Shown here: one piece after another, positions 31,605-41,576 of the stretch
Position numbering within the stretch: position 1 is the first letter of the stretch
Layout of the letters: each line of letters starts with the position of its first letter
From: Pyropia yezoensis
Lineage: Eukaryota; Rhodophyta; Bangiophyceae; Bangiales; Bangiaceae
DNA length: 64,000 nucleotides
NCBI GenBank assembly: GCA_009829735.1
Contig: CM020619.1
Location: 12,019,777-12,083,776, forward strand
Direction: 5' to 3'
Made by a program: the position numbers and the translations under genes
Notes under the pieces: generated by a model
The model's database searches: none
What the model was told of the DNA's origin: nothing
Seen by the model: only the letters and a program-made list of their open reading frames with translations

Positions 31605-34600
31605 TCAGCCTATGTCTTCTGCTTCGGTACCACCGTGCCCCCCCCGCAACGGCCCCAGCCACGTCAGCTCGGGGAGCCCCGCCCCAGGCAGGCGCACGCG
31701 GGTGCACGCCCCCCCACCCCCCTCTACCACCCCCTTCCCGCCGCCGCCATCGCCGCCACCAGCGCCCGCGGTCACCTCTACCAACACCGCCCGTACCGTC
31801 CGGCGGGCACACAGCGCGGCGCCCCCGCACGAGCACCAGTACCGTGGCGCGCAGCGGGCACGCACGCACGCAACGAGGACGCCCACCGGCCCACCGCTGC
31901 CAGCGTCACAGTCGGGGCCGGCGGCAGCGTCGGTGGGGGCCTCGGCAATGGGCACCACGCACCCGTCCCGCACGCGTGGCGCGGCGGTGCACGCACAGTG
32001 GGTGGCGTTGGCCAAGCACCCGCCACCGGTGGGGACGGGTGGGGGCGACGCCAGGACGACGCGGGGGGCGGGTGTCGCCGGCCGTGCAGGTTTCGCCGTC
32101 GACGCCGTCGCCGTTGGTGTCGCTGCCGCCGCCGCCTTTGCCGTCGCCGTCGCCGCCATCGTGGTCGTTACCAGTGTCACGGCCGTCATCTTCGGCGGCT
32201 GGTGGGGCGCCGCCGCCGCCGCCGCCGTCGGTGCAGCAGGACGCGCCGCCGGCGACGCGGCAGGGTGCGCCGGTGGCGGCACAGGCGTGGGCGCCGCCGC
32301 TGGTGCCGGCGGGGACGCTGCCGACGGGGTAGGCGTGGTCGCCGCCGCCGCCGGTGCGGGCGTCCGCGTCGGCGCCGGGATGCGTGCTGCCACTCGCACC
32401 GTCGCTGCCGACGTTGCCGTTGGGATGCCGACCGCAGGTCGGCCCGCTGCCACAGTCGCCGCCACAGCCGCTGCGGCCGCCGTCGGCGCGGTCGCTGCCG
32501 CCACCGTTGGTGTGGCCGCTGCCGCAGCTGTTGGCCGCGCGACCGTGCCCACCGGTGGCGGCGGCGGCGGCGGTACCACCGCCACCCCCGCCGTCACGGG
32601 CCGCGCCGGCGATGCCGCCGCCGTTAGCCTCCGGCGGATTATCCCCGGCGGCGGTGGGGGCAACCCCGCTGCCACAGACGGCAGCAGCGGCGGCGGCAGT
32701 GCTCCTACCGCCACAGACGGCGGCGGCGGCGGCGGCGATGGCAACTGCACCGCCACGGACGGCGGCGGCGGCAGCGCCACCGCCACGGACGGCGACGGCG
32801 GCGGGGGCGGGGGAAGCCCCACCGCTGCGGGCGGCAGAGGCAGCGCCATCGCCGCGGGTGGTGGCGGCAGCGGCAGAGGTAGCGGCAGCGGCAGCGGCGA
32901 CCCCGGTGGGGTGCGCACAAACAGCGACGGCAGCGGGGCGGCATCGACCGGGGGCGGCGCCTCCCCCCCCGCCGCCGGGGGCTCCCACCCGGCGGGCAGC
33001 GGCGGCGGCGGTAGCTCCTCTGTCCGCACAAACGGGCTGTGTGCGTCGCCTGCGGGGGATGGGGGGGGCGCCGCCTCGACGGCGGTGGCGGCGGCGGCGG
33101 CGACGCTAGCTGGTAGCGGCGGGCCCTCACCGGCGGCTGCTGGCAGCAACGGCGGCATCGGCGGCGGCGCGCCCGCAGCCCACCATGCCTCTGCCGACGG
33201 TGGTGCCTCCCCTGGCGCCGCCCCCGGCGGCAGCGGCACGGCCGGTGGCAGCGGCAGGGCCGGCTGCGCCACGCCCTCTGCTCGCGGCGTCGCCGCCCCT
33301 GCCACGCCCGCCGCCGCGGAAAGCGCAGCGGGCGCCGCCACCTCTGCGACGCCCGCCGCCGCCACCACCGCCGCAGGAAGCGCAGGGGGGGTGCCAAGCG
33401 CAGGGGGGCCGCCCAGCTGCGCGGTGCCCGTCACCCCAGCGGGCCATGGCGCCTCGGCCGGGGGGGCGGGTGGCGCGGCCGCTGATAGAGGCGCCGCCGC
33501 CACCGCCGCCGCCGCCGCCAATCCCCCGTCGCCTGGGGGAGCCGCAACGACGGCGGTCGCGGCGTCAGCCGCGGGGAGGGGCACCGGCGTCAGCGGGTCC
33601 ACCGCGGGCAGGGGGGGTGCCGCAAGCGGGTCGTCGCCGGCTGGCCGGGGGGGGGGCGGCGCAAGTGGACCAGCCGCCGCCTGAGCGGCTGCGCCGGGTG
33701 GCAGGGCCGCCGCCGCCGCCGCCCCAGCCGTCGCGAGCGTGGCATAGGGGTCCCCCACGGGTCCAACGGGCACCGCCTCTTGCACGGGCGCCGGCGCCAC
33801 TGCCTCCACCACCGCCCCCTCGGCCACCGCGGGGGGCGGCGGTCCCGCGGCGGGGTCGCCCGACGGCGGCGGCGGCGCGGGGTACATGCCGGTCGCCTGG
33901 GGAGACGCCACCGCCGCCGCCGGGCCGGCCGCCACCACCCCCACCGCCGCCGGGCCGGCGGTGGGGGCGGCGGCTGCCAGCAGAGGCGGGGCGGCGGGGT
34001 CGGCCAGCGGCAGCGGCAGCGGCGGCAGGGTGGCCGCGTCTGCCGCTCCTGCTGGGTCCGCTGCCGGCGGCGGGGGCAGCCACGGTGGGTCGGCGGCCGC
34101 CAGTGGGGCGCCAGCGGGGGGACCGGCGGTTTGCATTGTCAGCGACGCAGCCGGGTCGGCGGCCGGTGGCAGCGGCGGCAGGGCGGCCGCGTCTGCCACC
34201 GTCGCCAGGTTGCCTTGCGCCGACACCGCCGCGAGGGGGTCGGCTGCCAGCGTCGGCGGCGGCGGCGCCGCCGCTGCCGGGTCACCCTCCACCAGCGGTG
34301 CAGCGGGGGGGGCCGCCGACACCGCCGCCGGGTCTCTCTGCACCCGCGGCGCGACCATGGGGTCGGCCGCCGCGGCAAGGGCGCCATCGGTAAGGGCGTC
34401 CGCAACCGGCGGCAGCGGCAGCGCCGGCGACGGCGGCCCACCCGCACGCGCGTCGTCAGACGGTGGCGGCGGCGGCAGCAGCGGCAGCGCGCCGCCGACG
34501 ACTGCGTCAGCGTCTGCGGGCGCGGTAGCGCTCGCAGACGTAGGGGACGGCGCGCCGGGCGCCCCTACCGACGCAGCCGGGTCGGCCGGCGCAGGCAGGG

Positions 34601-35972
34601 GCGCCTGCGGCTGGGCGGCACCGGCTGCCAGCGGGGTGGCCGCGTCGACAGGCGGCGGCGGCTGTACGCCACTGGCCGGAGGCGGCGGGCCGGCGACCGC
34701 TGCCGCCGCCGCTTCGGGTGCGCCAGCCGCCCCCACCAGTCCCGCCGGGGGTGGGTCCGACGGCGGCCAGGCGCTCCCGGGCGGCGGCGGCGGCGGCGGC
34801 CCAGCCCCCCCCGTGGACGAGTCGGCTGCCGCTGGCGGGGGCGGCGGCGGCGCCACTGGCGACGGCGACGGCGCGCCCCACAGCGTAATGGACGGTGGCA
34901 GTGCCGGCGTGGCCGGCGTGGGCACGGCGGTGGGGCGGCCGGCGGCCTGCCCCTCCCCCCCCCAAACACCTACGCCCCCCCCACCGCCACCGCCACTGAC
35001 ACCGCCCCCTCCCCCACCACCGCCCGACACCGCCGCGCGCCCCGCGGTGGTGCCGCTTGCGGCGGCAGCAGCGGCGGCCGGGGTGGGGGTCCTGGCGTGC
35101 CAGCCGCCTGCATCCCCCCCCTGCAGCGGGCTCGGCGGCGGCGGTGGCGGTGGCGGCGACGGTGGCGGCAGGCGCGACCGCCGCCGCCGAGCGCGCACGT
35201 CGGCCAGCGCCGCGTCGGTCGGGGGCACCCACGGCGTCAGCGCGCGGCGCCCACCCGGGCGGCTGTAGCCCGTGACGCGGATGGCGGCGAGCGTCGGGTT
35301 TTGGACGACCCGCGACAGGACCACCGTCAGCCCCCCCCCGCCCGTCACGTCCACCCCCGAAAAGGTCTTGACGACGGGCACCCGGCAGCCACCCGCGGCG
35401 GTGTACGTGTCCCAGTCGGCCACCCCCACCTCCGTGCCCCCCCCCCCCGCCGCCGCCGCCGTCCCCGCGGCAGGTCCCACCCCCGACAGGATGGAAATGT
35501 CAAAGACGCGCCCCCGCCGGTGGCAGGCGGCGGCATACACCTCGGCAAACAGCAGCGACACGGTGTAGTCCCCATCGCCGAGCGGCAGGTGCGCGACCAG
35601 GTGGTCGGACCGGCTAAACCGCTGCACCCCACACGCGGCCCCGTCGGGGGACGCGGGCAGGCCGCCCCCGCGGTGGGTGGACACGGGGTAGTCGTCCCGC
35701 AGGGCCAGCCCGTCCGTGTCGGCGCGGTAGGCGCCGATGGGGGGCCCGCCCACCGAAAACGCCACGTCCACCGCCGACGCCGCGGCGGGGTGGGGGGCGG
35801 CCAACAGCGTCAGGAGGGCGCCCAGCAGCACCGCCCCGACCGTGGCCGCGGCGGCACGGACCGCGGCGGCCGCCGCTGTGCCTGCCGCCACGGACGGGGG
35901 GGGGGGGCGCCGGGGGGGCTGCCGCTGCCACCTTGATGGCGGCGGCCGGCGTGCCGCCGACGGGGACGGCAT
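31605..35972 (-). CDS. Secreted malectin-domain protein with a giant Pro/Ala-rich stalk and Cys-rich tail
   Basis: Single open frame of 1455 aa from ATG 35972 (MPSPSAARRPPPSRW). A hydrophobic stretch at 39-66 (VRAAAATVGAVLLGALLTLL) is a signal peptide or anchor. Residues about 67-236 are a malectin domain: VDVAFSVGGPPIGAYRADTD, the ACGVQRFSRSDHLVAHLPLG strand, DYTVSLLFAEVYAAACHRRG then RVFDISI, and LTVVLSRVVQNPTLAAIRVT. Malectin domains bind di- or oligosaccharides in the ER or cell wall. About 1000 residues of Pro/Ala/Val/Asp repeats follow (recurring AADPA- and PLPPAAD-type units), like hydroxyproline-rich wall proteins. The last about 150 residues hold many cysteines (CLANATHCACT, CVRARCAPRYWCSCGGAALC). 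Inferred role: an extracellular matrix protein that binds wall polysaccharide through its head. No kinase domain is present, unlike plant malectin receptors. The low-complexity middle is prone to assembly error, but it stays in frame. Confidence 0.8.
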   Translation of the reverse strand: MPSPSAARRPPPSRWQRQPPRRPPPPSVAAGTAAAAAVRAAAATVGAVLLGALLTLLAAPHPAAASAVDVAFSVGGPPIGAYRADTDGLALRDDYPVSTHRGGGLPASPDGAACGVQRFSRSDHLVAHLPLGDGDYTVSLLFAEVYAAACHRRGRVFDISILSGVGPAAGTAAAAGGGGTEVGVADWDTYTAAGGCRVPVVKTFSGVDVTGGGGLTVVLSRVVQNPTLAAIRVTGYSRPGGRRALTPWVPPTDAALADVRARRRRSRLPPPSPPPPPPPPSPLQGGDAGGWHARTPTPAAAAAAASGTTAGRAAVSGGGGGGGGVSGGGGGGGVGVWGGEGQAAGRPTAVPTPATPALPPSITLWGAPSPSPVAPPPPPPAAADSSTGGAGPPPPPPPGSAWPPSDPPPAGLVGAAGAPEAAAAAVAGPPPPASGVQPPPPVDAATPLAAGAAQPQAPLPAPADPAASVGAPGAPSPTSASATAPADADAVVGGALPLLPPPPPSDDARAGGPPSPALPLPPVADALTDGALAAAADPMVAPRVQRDPAAVSAAPPAAPLVEGDPAAAAPPPPTLAADPLAAVSAQGNLATVADAAALPPLPPAADPAASLTMQTAGPPAGAPLAAADPPWLPPPPAADPAGAADAATLPPLPLPLADPAAPPLLAAAAPTAGPAAVGVVAAGPAAAVASPQATGMYPAPPPPSGDPAAGPPPPAVAEGAVVEAVAPAPVQEAVPVGPVGDPYATLATAGAAAAAALPPGAAAQAAAGPLAPPPPRPAGDDPLAAPPLPAVDPLTPVPLPAADAATAVVAAPPGDGGLAAAAAVAAAPLSAAAPPAPPAEAPWPAGVTGTAQLGGPPALGTPPALPAAVVAAAGVAEVAAPAALSAAAGVAGAATPRAEGVAQPALPLPPAVPLPPGAAPGEAPPSAEAWWAAGAPPPMPPLLPAAAGEGPPLPASVAAAAATAVEAAPPPSPAGDAHSPFVRTEELPPPPLPAGWEPPAAGGEAPPPVDAAPLPSLFVRTPPGSPLPLPLPLPLPPPPAAMALPLPPAAVGLPPPPPPSPSVAVALPPPPSVAVQLPSPPPPPPSVAVGALPPPLLPSVAAGLPPPPPGIIRRRLTAAASPARPVTAGVAVVPPPPPPPVGTVARPTAAAAATPTVAAATAPTAAAAAVAATVAAGRPAVGIPTATSAATVRVAARIPAPTRTPAPAAAATTPTPSAASPPAPAAAPTPVPPPAHPAASPAARPAAPTAAAAAAPHQPPKMTAVTLVTTTMAATATAKAAAAATPTATASTAKPARPATPAPRVVLASPPPVPTGGGCLANATHCACTAAPRVRDGCVVPIAEAPTDAAAGPDCDAGSGGPVGVLVACVRARCAPRYWCSCGGAALCARRTVRAVLVEVTAGAGGGDGGGGKGVVEGGGGACTRVRLPGAGLPELTWLGPLRGGHGGTEAEDIG

Positions 35973-36572
35973 GGCACCAGGTGACGAGAAGCAGGCGGAC
36001 GCGCAGTGCGACTGGGAAGAAGGTGGACGGGGTGGAGGGGAGGGCGGGAGAGGAGGGGGGGGTGGGTGGGCGGCAGGGAACGGGGAGCAATGCACAGCAT
36101 CCGGCAGAGGCACGACACCAGCGTCAGCCCGCCCTTGTCCCCCCCCCCCCCCTGGCCCCCCGGCCGTCAGCGAATGCGACCGCCGCCTTGTACGAGAAGC
36201 CGCCCCGGCCGGGGAAAGGAGGGCCGCCGCGGGGTGGAGCGCCCCGACAAGGAACGCGGCCAGCCCCCCCCCCCCTCCCTCCTCCTCATGCCGCCGCCGC
36301 CGCCGCCGCCGCCACGGCGCGGCGGCGGCGGCGGCCGTGGCCGCGGCGGCTAGCCCCCCATTCCCCCCCCCTTCCCCAAGAGGACAAACGGGACGCCGCC
36401 GGGGAACCGCCCGCCCGCCCGCAGCGCCGCGGGGCAGTCGCGGTGGCGGGAAGGGAGGGATGGTGGTGGTGGTGGTGGTGGTGGGCCCCAGGAGGTGCCC
36501 GCGCGCGGCTGGTGCCGCTATGCTACCGCCTACCGCGGCCGTGGCGGGCGCCGCCCGTGCGGGTCGGCGGGG

Positions 36573-36609
<37 letters not shown>

Positions 36610-36780
36610 CGGGACCGGAGCGACGGAGGGGTGGGGACGGTGTTCGGAGGCCAGCGGAGGGGGCACACGATGACGGGGTACCCACCCAAATTCGAGTCCG
36701 TGAAATTTGGCCAGTGGGCAGAAGGCATCGAGTTGGGTGGAATTTGGGTGGGGGTGCCAGCGGCGGTCGCTCGTCCAGGG
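35973..36780. other. 5' flank of the malectin gene with a 35-base G run
   Basis: The G run at 36575-36609 is the longest homopolymer in the window. A 12-13 bp inverted repeat (CCCACCCAAATTC at 36681-36693, complement at 36740-36752) lies just before the MITE-like element. No gene. Confidence 0.5.
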
Positions 36781-37311
36781 CGCTCCGGAACAGGGCCGTT
36801 CAAGGGTATCAGATTTCGCCATGTGTATCGTATCGGAGGGTCTCACGTCACGGAGTGTATGAAGCTGAGAGAGGACTGTGGCTGAGCCAAGTGTATAAAG
36901 CGGTGAGGGCAGCGTATTGCCCAAGTGAATACACCCTTGCTCCTGATTAGGCGTACGTATGACTAAGCACGGACCATCCGAGTGTATTGATACCCTGATA
37001 AGGACGACTGGCTTCATCAAAGAAGACGGGAGTATCGTGAAAAAACCTCAGTGGAACGAATCGAGCCAGCCGTTTCCGATGAGCAATGCGCAATCTAATG
37101 CCCACAGCCAATCAGAAGCCTTGCAACATGAGAAACAACGGCGTTCTTTGTACTCCTCCGATATGACAGATACTCTTGGATACCCACTTCCCACCAAAGA
37201 GTGCATATGCCCTCTGAACGGAATCCCACCATGTGAATCGTGTATGCCCTTGATTTGATACATGCGTAGTACCCTTGGCCAGATACCCTTGAACAGCCCT
37301 GCTCCGGAGTG
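36781..37311. mobile_element. MITE-like element with ~32-bp terminal inverted repeats
   Basis: Its ends are imperfect inverted copies, with the core CTCCGGA-CAGGG-GTTCAAGGGTATC at 36783-36810 and its complement at 37281-37309, about 27 of 32 bases matching. The interior is AT-rich, has no coding capacity and repeats short GGGTAT/ATACCC motifs (for example near 36991, 37168, 37270). Boundaries and target duplication could not be fixed. Confidence 0.6.
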
Positions 37312-38768
37312 GAGGGTGTACGGGCGGACACGCATAAATAGTTAAGTCGGATTCCTGACATTTGCATTACACCTCGCCTCGTAAGAATGTAAGTACGTGC
37401 AACGTGCTAAAATGCCAGTGGTCGAGGGATATGGCGGGCTTCTGAAGAATGAGACGGTCGAAAAAAAGCTCACAGCAAGCTCACAATAAGAGCTTACAGC
37501 AACAGCATTCTCTCCTCGCAGCAATCTCAGCCGCTCGTTGCGGTTGAGCCCAACAGAGCTACGCGCACACCCAAAACCGCTGATGAGACAACTACGTTGC
37601 AGGTGCCACCGTCGTCAAGGAACGCGAAGTATGCCAAGGTCGGTGAACGGGAGTTCTACGGCGCAAGGGGGCTCATGGCCGCAATGACATCTCCGATTGA
37701 CAAATTCAGTCTTGACTTGTACTCCTCTCAATACACACAGAAAGTGTTAGTTGTCCACCGAAGGCGGGCCCTCCTTTCACTATTAACCAGCTGATGGCAA
37801 CGGTTAGGGTGCCTCTCGTAACGTTAAGAACCGGAAGAAGTGCAAGCCGCACCCACGCTGTCCCTGCTGTGGGTCACCCAACGATGAGAAGGGTATTTCC
37901 ACTGCTTTCTTCTCCGCGTATGATTGGTGCTGCGCCGGAATACTCCCATGTCATTGGCGTACAACTGGTCAACATTGCTGCTTTCACATTCAGCACCTTA
38001 ACATGCGTGTGTCTCGGCCAGAGCAACAACACCGAGATAAAAAATATGCGTTGTGATGCTCACAACGAGGGCGTTTTTATGGCGTTTTTTGACCCTCACA
38101 GCGACAAGGTCGACGACGGCAGGTGCCGTATTGGTCAATATTCCGCCAGCACGTGCTACTGCTTCCTGCAGCCCCATTCCCCTCTTCACGCCTGGCCCGT
38201 CAGCGTTGCCTTTTTCGGTGTTTTGCGGCAGCTGCTGTGGGGGGAACCTAGGTGCCTTGAAGGGCGTGCCGGGCATGACCCGTTAAGGCAGAGCGTCCTG
38301 TCACTTGTCCGGCACCGACGCTGGCGGCTGTGCGTATCCAGCGCCGGCCCTCGCTTGTTTCGCCGTCCTCTTCCATCCACCCCTGCCCTGTATGTCCCGT
38401 TGAGAACCACCTCTGTGTACCCATCTACTGCCGCTGCCACCCACCGGGCTGACCCTGTCCCCGTCACTTGCTTTGCTGCGCATTCGTGACACTCCTGGCG
38501 CCTGCCGGTGGGAACCGCGGTGTCGACGGCGAGGCAGGTCTTTCGGTCTTATCCAGTCATGGCGTTTGCCTCCTTGGCGGTCGCTCGCTCTCTCGTCTCG
38601 TCCATTGGCGTTTCTACCACATCAATGGAGCGACCAGGGAGCTTTGGTGGGCGGCCTCATCGCAGAGCTCCGCTTGTTACGCGGTCTATGCGCGTCGCTG
38701 CTGGTGTTTATCCTTGTGTATCGATCAGCAACCACAGCGGGAGCCTCCGTCGCGTCCTGGTGCCAACC
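37312..38768. other. AT-richer flank of the NTPase gene
   Basis: An unbroken plus frame (ATG 37794 to 38489) shows no recognisable domain and may be chance or an upstream exon of the following gene. Base composition is like the transposon blocks and unlike the host genes. Confidence 0.35.
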
Positions 38769-41576
38769 ATGGGGTGGGAGCGACCCGGTGCTGAAGGTGG
38801 CGGCTGGGACGACCTGACTGAGCCGGGCGCTGCAGGGCCAGACGGGCCCGTTGATCAGGAGCTGCATGAGGCGCTGCTGGAGGCGCACAGGAATGTCGCG
38901 GACAAGGAGGTCGAGCTCACCAAGGCCCAGTCCCAGCTGGACGACCAACTGGACATGCCGTTCCCGGCCAGCCAGTCGGCTGCGGAGGTGGCATTCTTTA
39001 TGATGAAGCTCGAGGAGCTAAAGAGCAGAAGGGACAACCTGAAGAGCACGGTGGACAACCTGAAGATCAAGAGGGACAACCTGAAGATCAAGAGGGACAA
39101 CCTGAAGATCAAGAGGCAGAGGGAGTTGATGGCAACTCGGCCCATGCGGACTCTTCTGCGGAGATCCGGGCGCTTTGCGGAGCACGTTGTGGAGCGGTCA
39201 CCTACACTGACGCTGCAGGCAAAGCCTCTCCATGACCCAGCTGGACCTGAGTCGCCGATCGACCTCGACCTGCTCATCGCCAGCGCGTGGCACCACTTTA
39301 CATTGGGAACCGCGTTGGCGGCTCCCGGCAATGTGGGTCAGCAGGCGGAAGATGCAGTGAAGGAGCAGACGCAAGGGAATGCGGGCGCCGTGGAACCTAC
39401 GATCGTCAGACGCGCAGACGTGCGTCACGTTGGGCTGGTCGGCGCGAGCAGCGGCATGGGCAAGACCCACCTGGGTTTGGAGGTCTGGCACAACCGTGAC
39501 AAGCTGGATCAACCTCGCTTTGCACGGGCGGCCGCTGCTGCGGGTGTATCTCAGGTGACGTGGGCCCACGTCTGTTCTGCAGCCCGGGACATGCGGGTGT
39601 GCTGCATCAACTTTAACGGCGGGTGTGCCTGGAGTCAAGTGGACCAGGCGATCGTGGAGCTAAGCCCCTGGTACGAGGCGACGTTTGTCGACGGCGCTCA
39701 GCAGGTTTCAGGTGCCCAGACCGAGTCGCCGCGCGCTGTCCATGGCGATCCGTTACCACCCGCCTGGAGTGTCGCTGACGCGCACAAGCTGCCTCTGTTC
39801 CTGCGTGTGTTGTGGGGCTTGCTGCCTCAAGCCGACGTGTCGTTTGCCTCGTTTTCCCAGATGGCGCTCACGCGGCTGCGTCTCGGCCACATCACAGCCG
39901 CGGCCATCATTGCTGAAGCGCAGGAGGCGCTGTCGGCGTGTCGTCATGCCATCATTGTTGACGAGCTCACCCTGGCGTCGATGCATTCTGGTGACCGGCA
40001 GCTGGCCGAGCTCTACCGCCACATCATCTGCACATTTACTTCGTCGGCGGTGAAAGCAAGGGTGCTCTTCCTGTCGCTGTCCTTCCTGTTCGTCAATGCC
40101 GAGATCAACAAACAGCGAGTGTTGCGCCCTTTGCCGCATGGCGGGCTACCGCCCCAGACCGACAAGCTGTACACCCCAGGCACCGGAGGGGAGGGCTCCC
40201 CGTGGAACCTGGTCGTGGTCGGCCAGCTGTCGCGGAGGAGCATATTAGACATCAGGGACAAGCTGCTGCCGGTTGCTTCCAGGCGGGTCATCTACACACC
40301 GCGGTCGGTCGACGGGACCAACTTTGCAAATCCAGAAGACGTTGCCGGCGCGTTAGCAAGCCTCAGCGGAGGCCACATGCGCTCATATGCGTATTTACGG
40401 GACAGGCTGTACAGCTGCTCAGCGAACATCAAGCTGTGGAACGTGGTAGAGGACGCCTTCCAGGCGACCGGCATGACCACATCCGTCTGCAAGCTGCTGT
40501 GTCATCTGGTGTTCTTTCCTGGGCTCCTGGTGGCTGGTCTGCTACCGTGCACCGTTCGAGGGAAGGCGCGATTGCACATTGTCGGGGGGGGTACCCCTCC
40601 TGTGGACTACTCGGTGACGTTCGATGATGCCGTCTCGTGCAACCTGCTGTACGGCAGCCCCAACACATTTGGGGTGTACGAAGACCCATCCCTGCCTCCT
40701 GCGATGATTATGGGGCTTGCAACAGAGTGGGAGGACGTCATTTTGGAGCTGGAGGCGGTGGACTTCAAGGTGAGCCCCGTGGTGCGCAAAATATTATGTG
40801 CGTGCTCCCGGCTGCTGTGCGCGGCTGACGTAGCCGACCCTGGCCGTGGCTGGGAGGTGACCTGCTACTGGGCCGAGGTGATGATGAGCCACGTGCGGCA
40901 CGGAGCCGAAAAGTTCCTGATGGGCTCGCCTGGAGTGAGCGGGGTGGAGGACTTCTCCCGTGTGGCGCTGAAGAACCTGTACAAGGGTGTTGACAACCTG
41001 GAGCAGACGCCGGTGCACCATCCCTTGCTGTCTGACGTCCTTGTTGACGCGACCTGGCCAATGGCCCTGGAAGACGAACCCCCAGAGCTGATCACCAGGT
41101 ACCGCAATGTGGACGACGTTTTGCGGTTGCCTACCCAAAAGCTTCTGGAGCAACCGTTTATGATGACCAACGCTCACCCTTCGTTTGATGTGCTGCGGTT
41201 CCTGCCGGTTGTGTACGACCCCCGACCGTCTACGCAGTCGTCCAGCAGGACCGACGGCATGATTGCCGTTTGTATCTCGGCCAAGTCAACCACCAACATG
41301 GACCGCTCGGTGCCCCTCGCGCTTGTGACAGATGCGGAGGGACTGCTGCGCAAGGCCTTTGGTGAAAAGAACTGGGACATATGGCAGTACAATGTCGTCC
41401 ACGTGACTATCTGCAATCACCACCGGACAGACAACCCCGAGACCTTCCTGGACGTTGCTGCAGCGCAGCGTACCATCGTGGTTTGCCGGGACAATTTCCA
41501 GAGCATCTACGGCTTGGGACTGAGTGGCATTTTGTCGAGTGCACCAATACTGTATGGCACCAGGGTGGTGCGCTGA
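38769..41576 (+). CDS. Large P-loop NTPase, Crinkler/RHS-like, with coiled coil and possible nuclease-fold tail
   Basis: The frame is open from before 38508. Met 38769 (MGWERPGAEGGGWDD) is chosen as the nearest ATG before folded sequence (936 aa), but ATG 38559 and 38624 are also in frame. Order: an acidic N terminus; a coiled coil with four perfect-register heptads of the DNLKIKR type (residues about 89-116); a Walker A loop GASSGMGKT (about 225-233); a Walker B-like AIIVDELT (about 396-403); then a long helical region. Near the C terminus, TDGMIAVCISAKS (about 830) has the D...xSxK pattern of a PD-(D/E)XK nuclease core. An NTPase followed by a restriction-endonuclease-fold tail is the architecture described for Crinkler-RHS-type proteins of protists, fungi and trypanosomes, which spread with mobile DNA. 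That match is by motif order only. Lower GC than neighbouring host genes fits an accessory origin. Confidence 0.68.
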   Translation: MGWERPGAEGGGWDDLTEPGAAGPDGPVDQELHEALLEAHRNVADKEVELTKAQSQLDDQLDMPFPASQSAAEVAFFMMKLEELKSRRDNLKSTVDNLKIKRDNLKIKRDNLKIKRQRELMATRPMRTLLRRSGRFAEHVVERSPTLTLQAKPLHDPAGPESPIDLDLLIASAWHHFTLGTALAAPGNVGQQAEDAVKEQTQGNAGAVEPTIVRRADVRHVGLVGASSGMGKTHLGLEVWHNRDKLDQPRFARAAAAAGVSQVTWAHVCSAARDMRVCCINFNGGCAWSQVDQAIVELSPWYEATFVDGAQQVSGAQTESPRAVHGDPLPPAWSVADAHKLPLFLRVLWGLLPQADVSFASFSQMALTRLRLGHITAAAIIAEAQEALSACRHAIIVDELTLASMHSGDRQLAELYRHIICTFTSSAVKARVLFLSLSFLFVNAEINKQRVLRPLPHGGLPPQTDKLYTPGTGGEGSPWNLVVVGQLSRRSILDIRDKLLPVASRRVIYTPRSVDGTNFANPEDVAGALASLSGGHMRSYAYLRDRLYSCSANIKLWNVVEDAFQATGMTTSVCKLLCHLVFFPGLLVAGLLPCTVRGKARLHIVGGGTPPVDYSVTFDDAVSCNLLYGSPNTFGVYEDPSLPPAMIMGLATEWEDVILELEAVDFKVSPVVRKILCACSRLLCAADVADPGRGWEVTCYWAEVMMSHVRHGAEKFLMGSPGVSGVEDFSRVALKNLYKGVDNLEQTPVHHPLLSDVLVDATWPMALEDEPPELITRYRNVDDVLRLPTQKLLEQPFMMTNAHPSFDVLRFLPVVYDPRPSTQSSSRTDGMIAVCISAKSTTNMDRSVPLALVTDAEGLLRKAFGEKNWDIWQYNVVHVTICNHHRTDNPETFLDVAAAQRTIVVCRDNFQSIYGLGLSGILSSAPILYGTRVVR
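39033..39116 (+). repeat. Four tandem 21-bp units coding a heptad repeat
   Basis: The unit GACAACCTGAAGATCAAGAG plus one base begins at 39033, 39054, 39075 and 39096; the first copy has diverged. Each unit is exactly one coiled-coil heptad, so copy number changes keep both frame and register. Confidence 0.85.

Noticed and set aside
31612-35936. Long plus-strand Ala/Gly/Arg-rich frames opposite the malectin protein
   Set aside because: Low-complexity complement of the Pro/Ala stalk; the minus frame has a signal segment, a malectin domain and a Cys-rich tail.
37794-38489. 231-codon plus frame before the NTPase gene
   Set aside because: No domain or homologous block recognised; kept only as part of the flank description.
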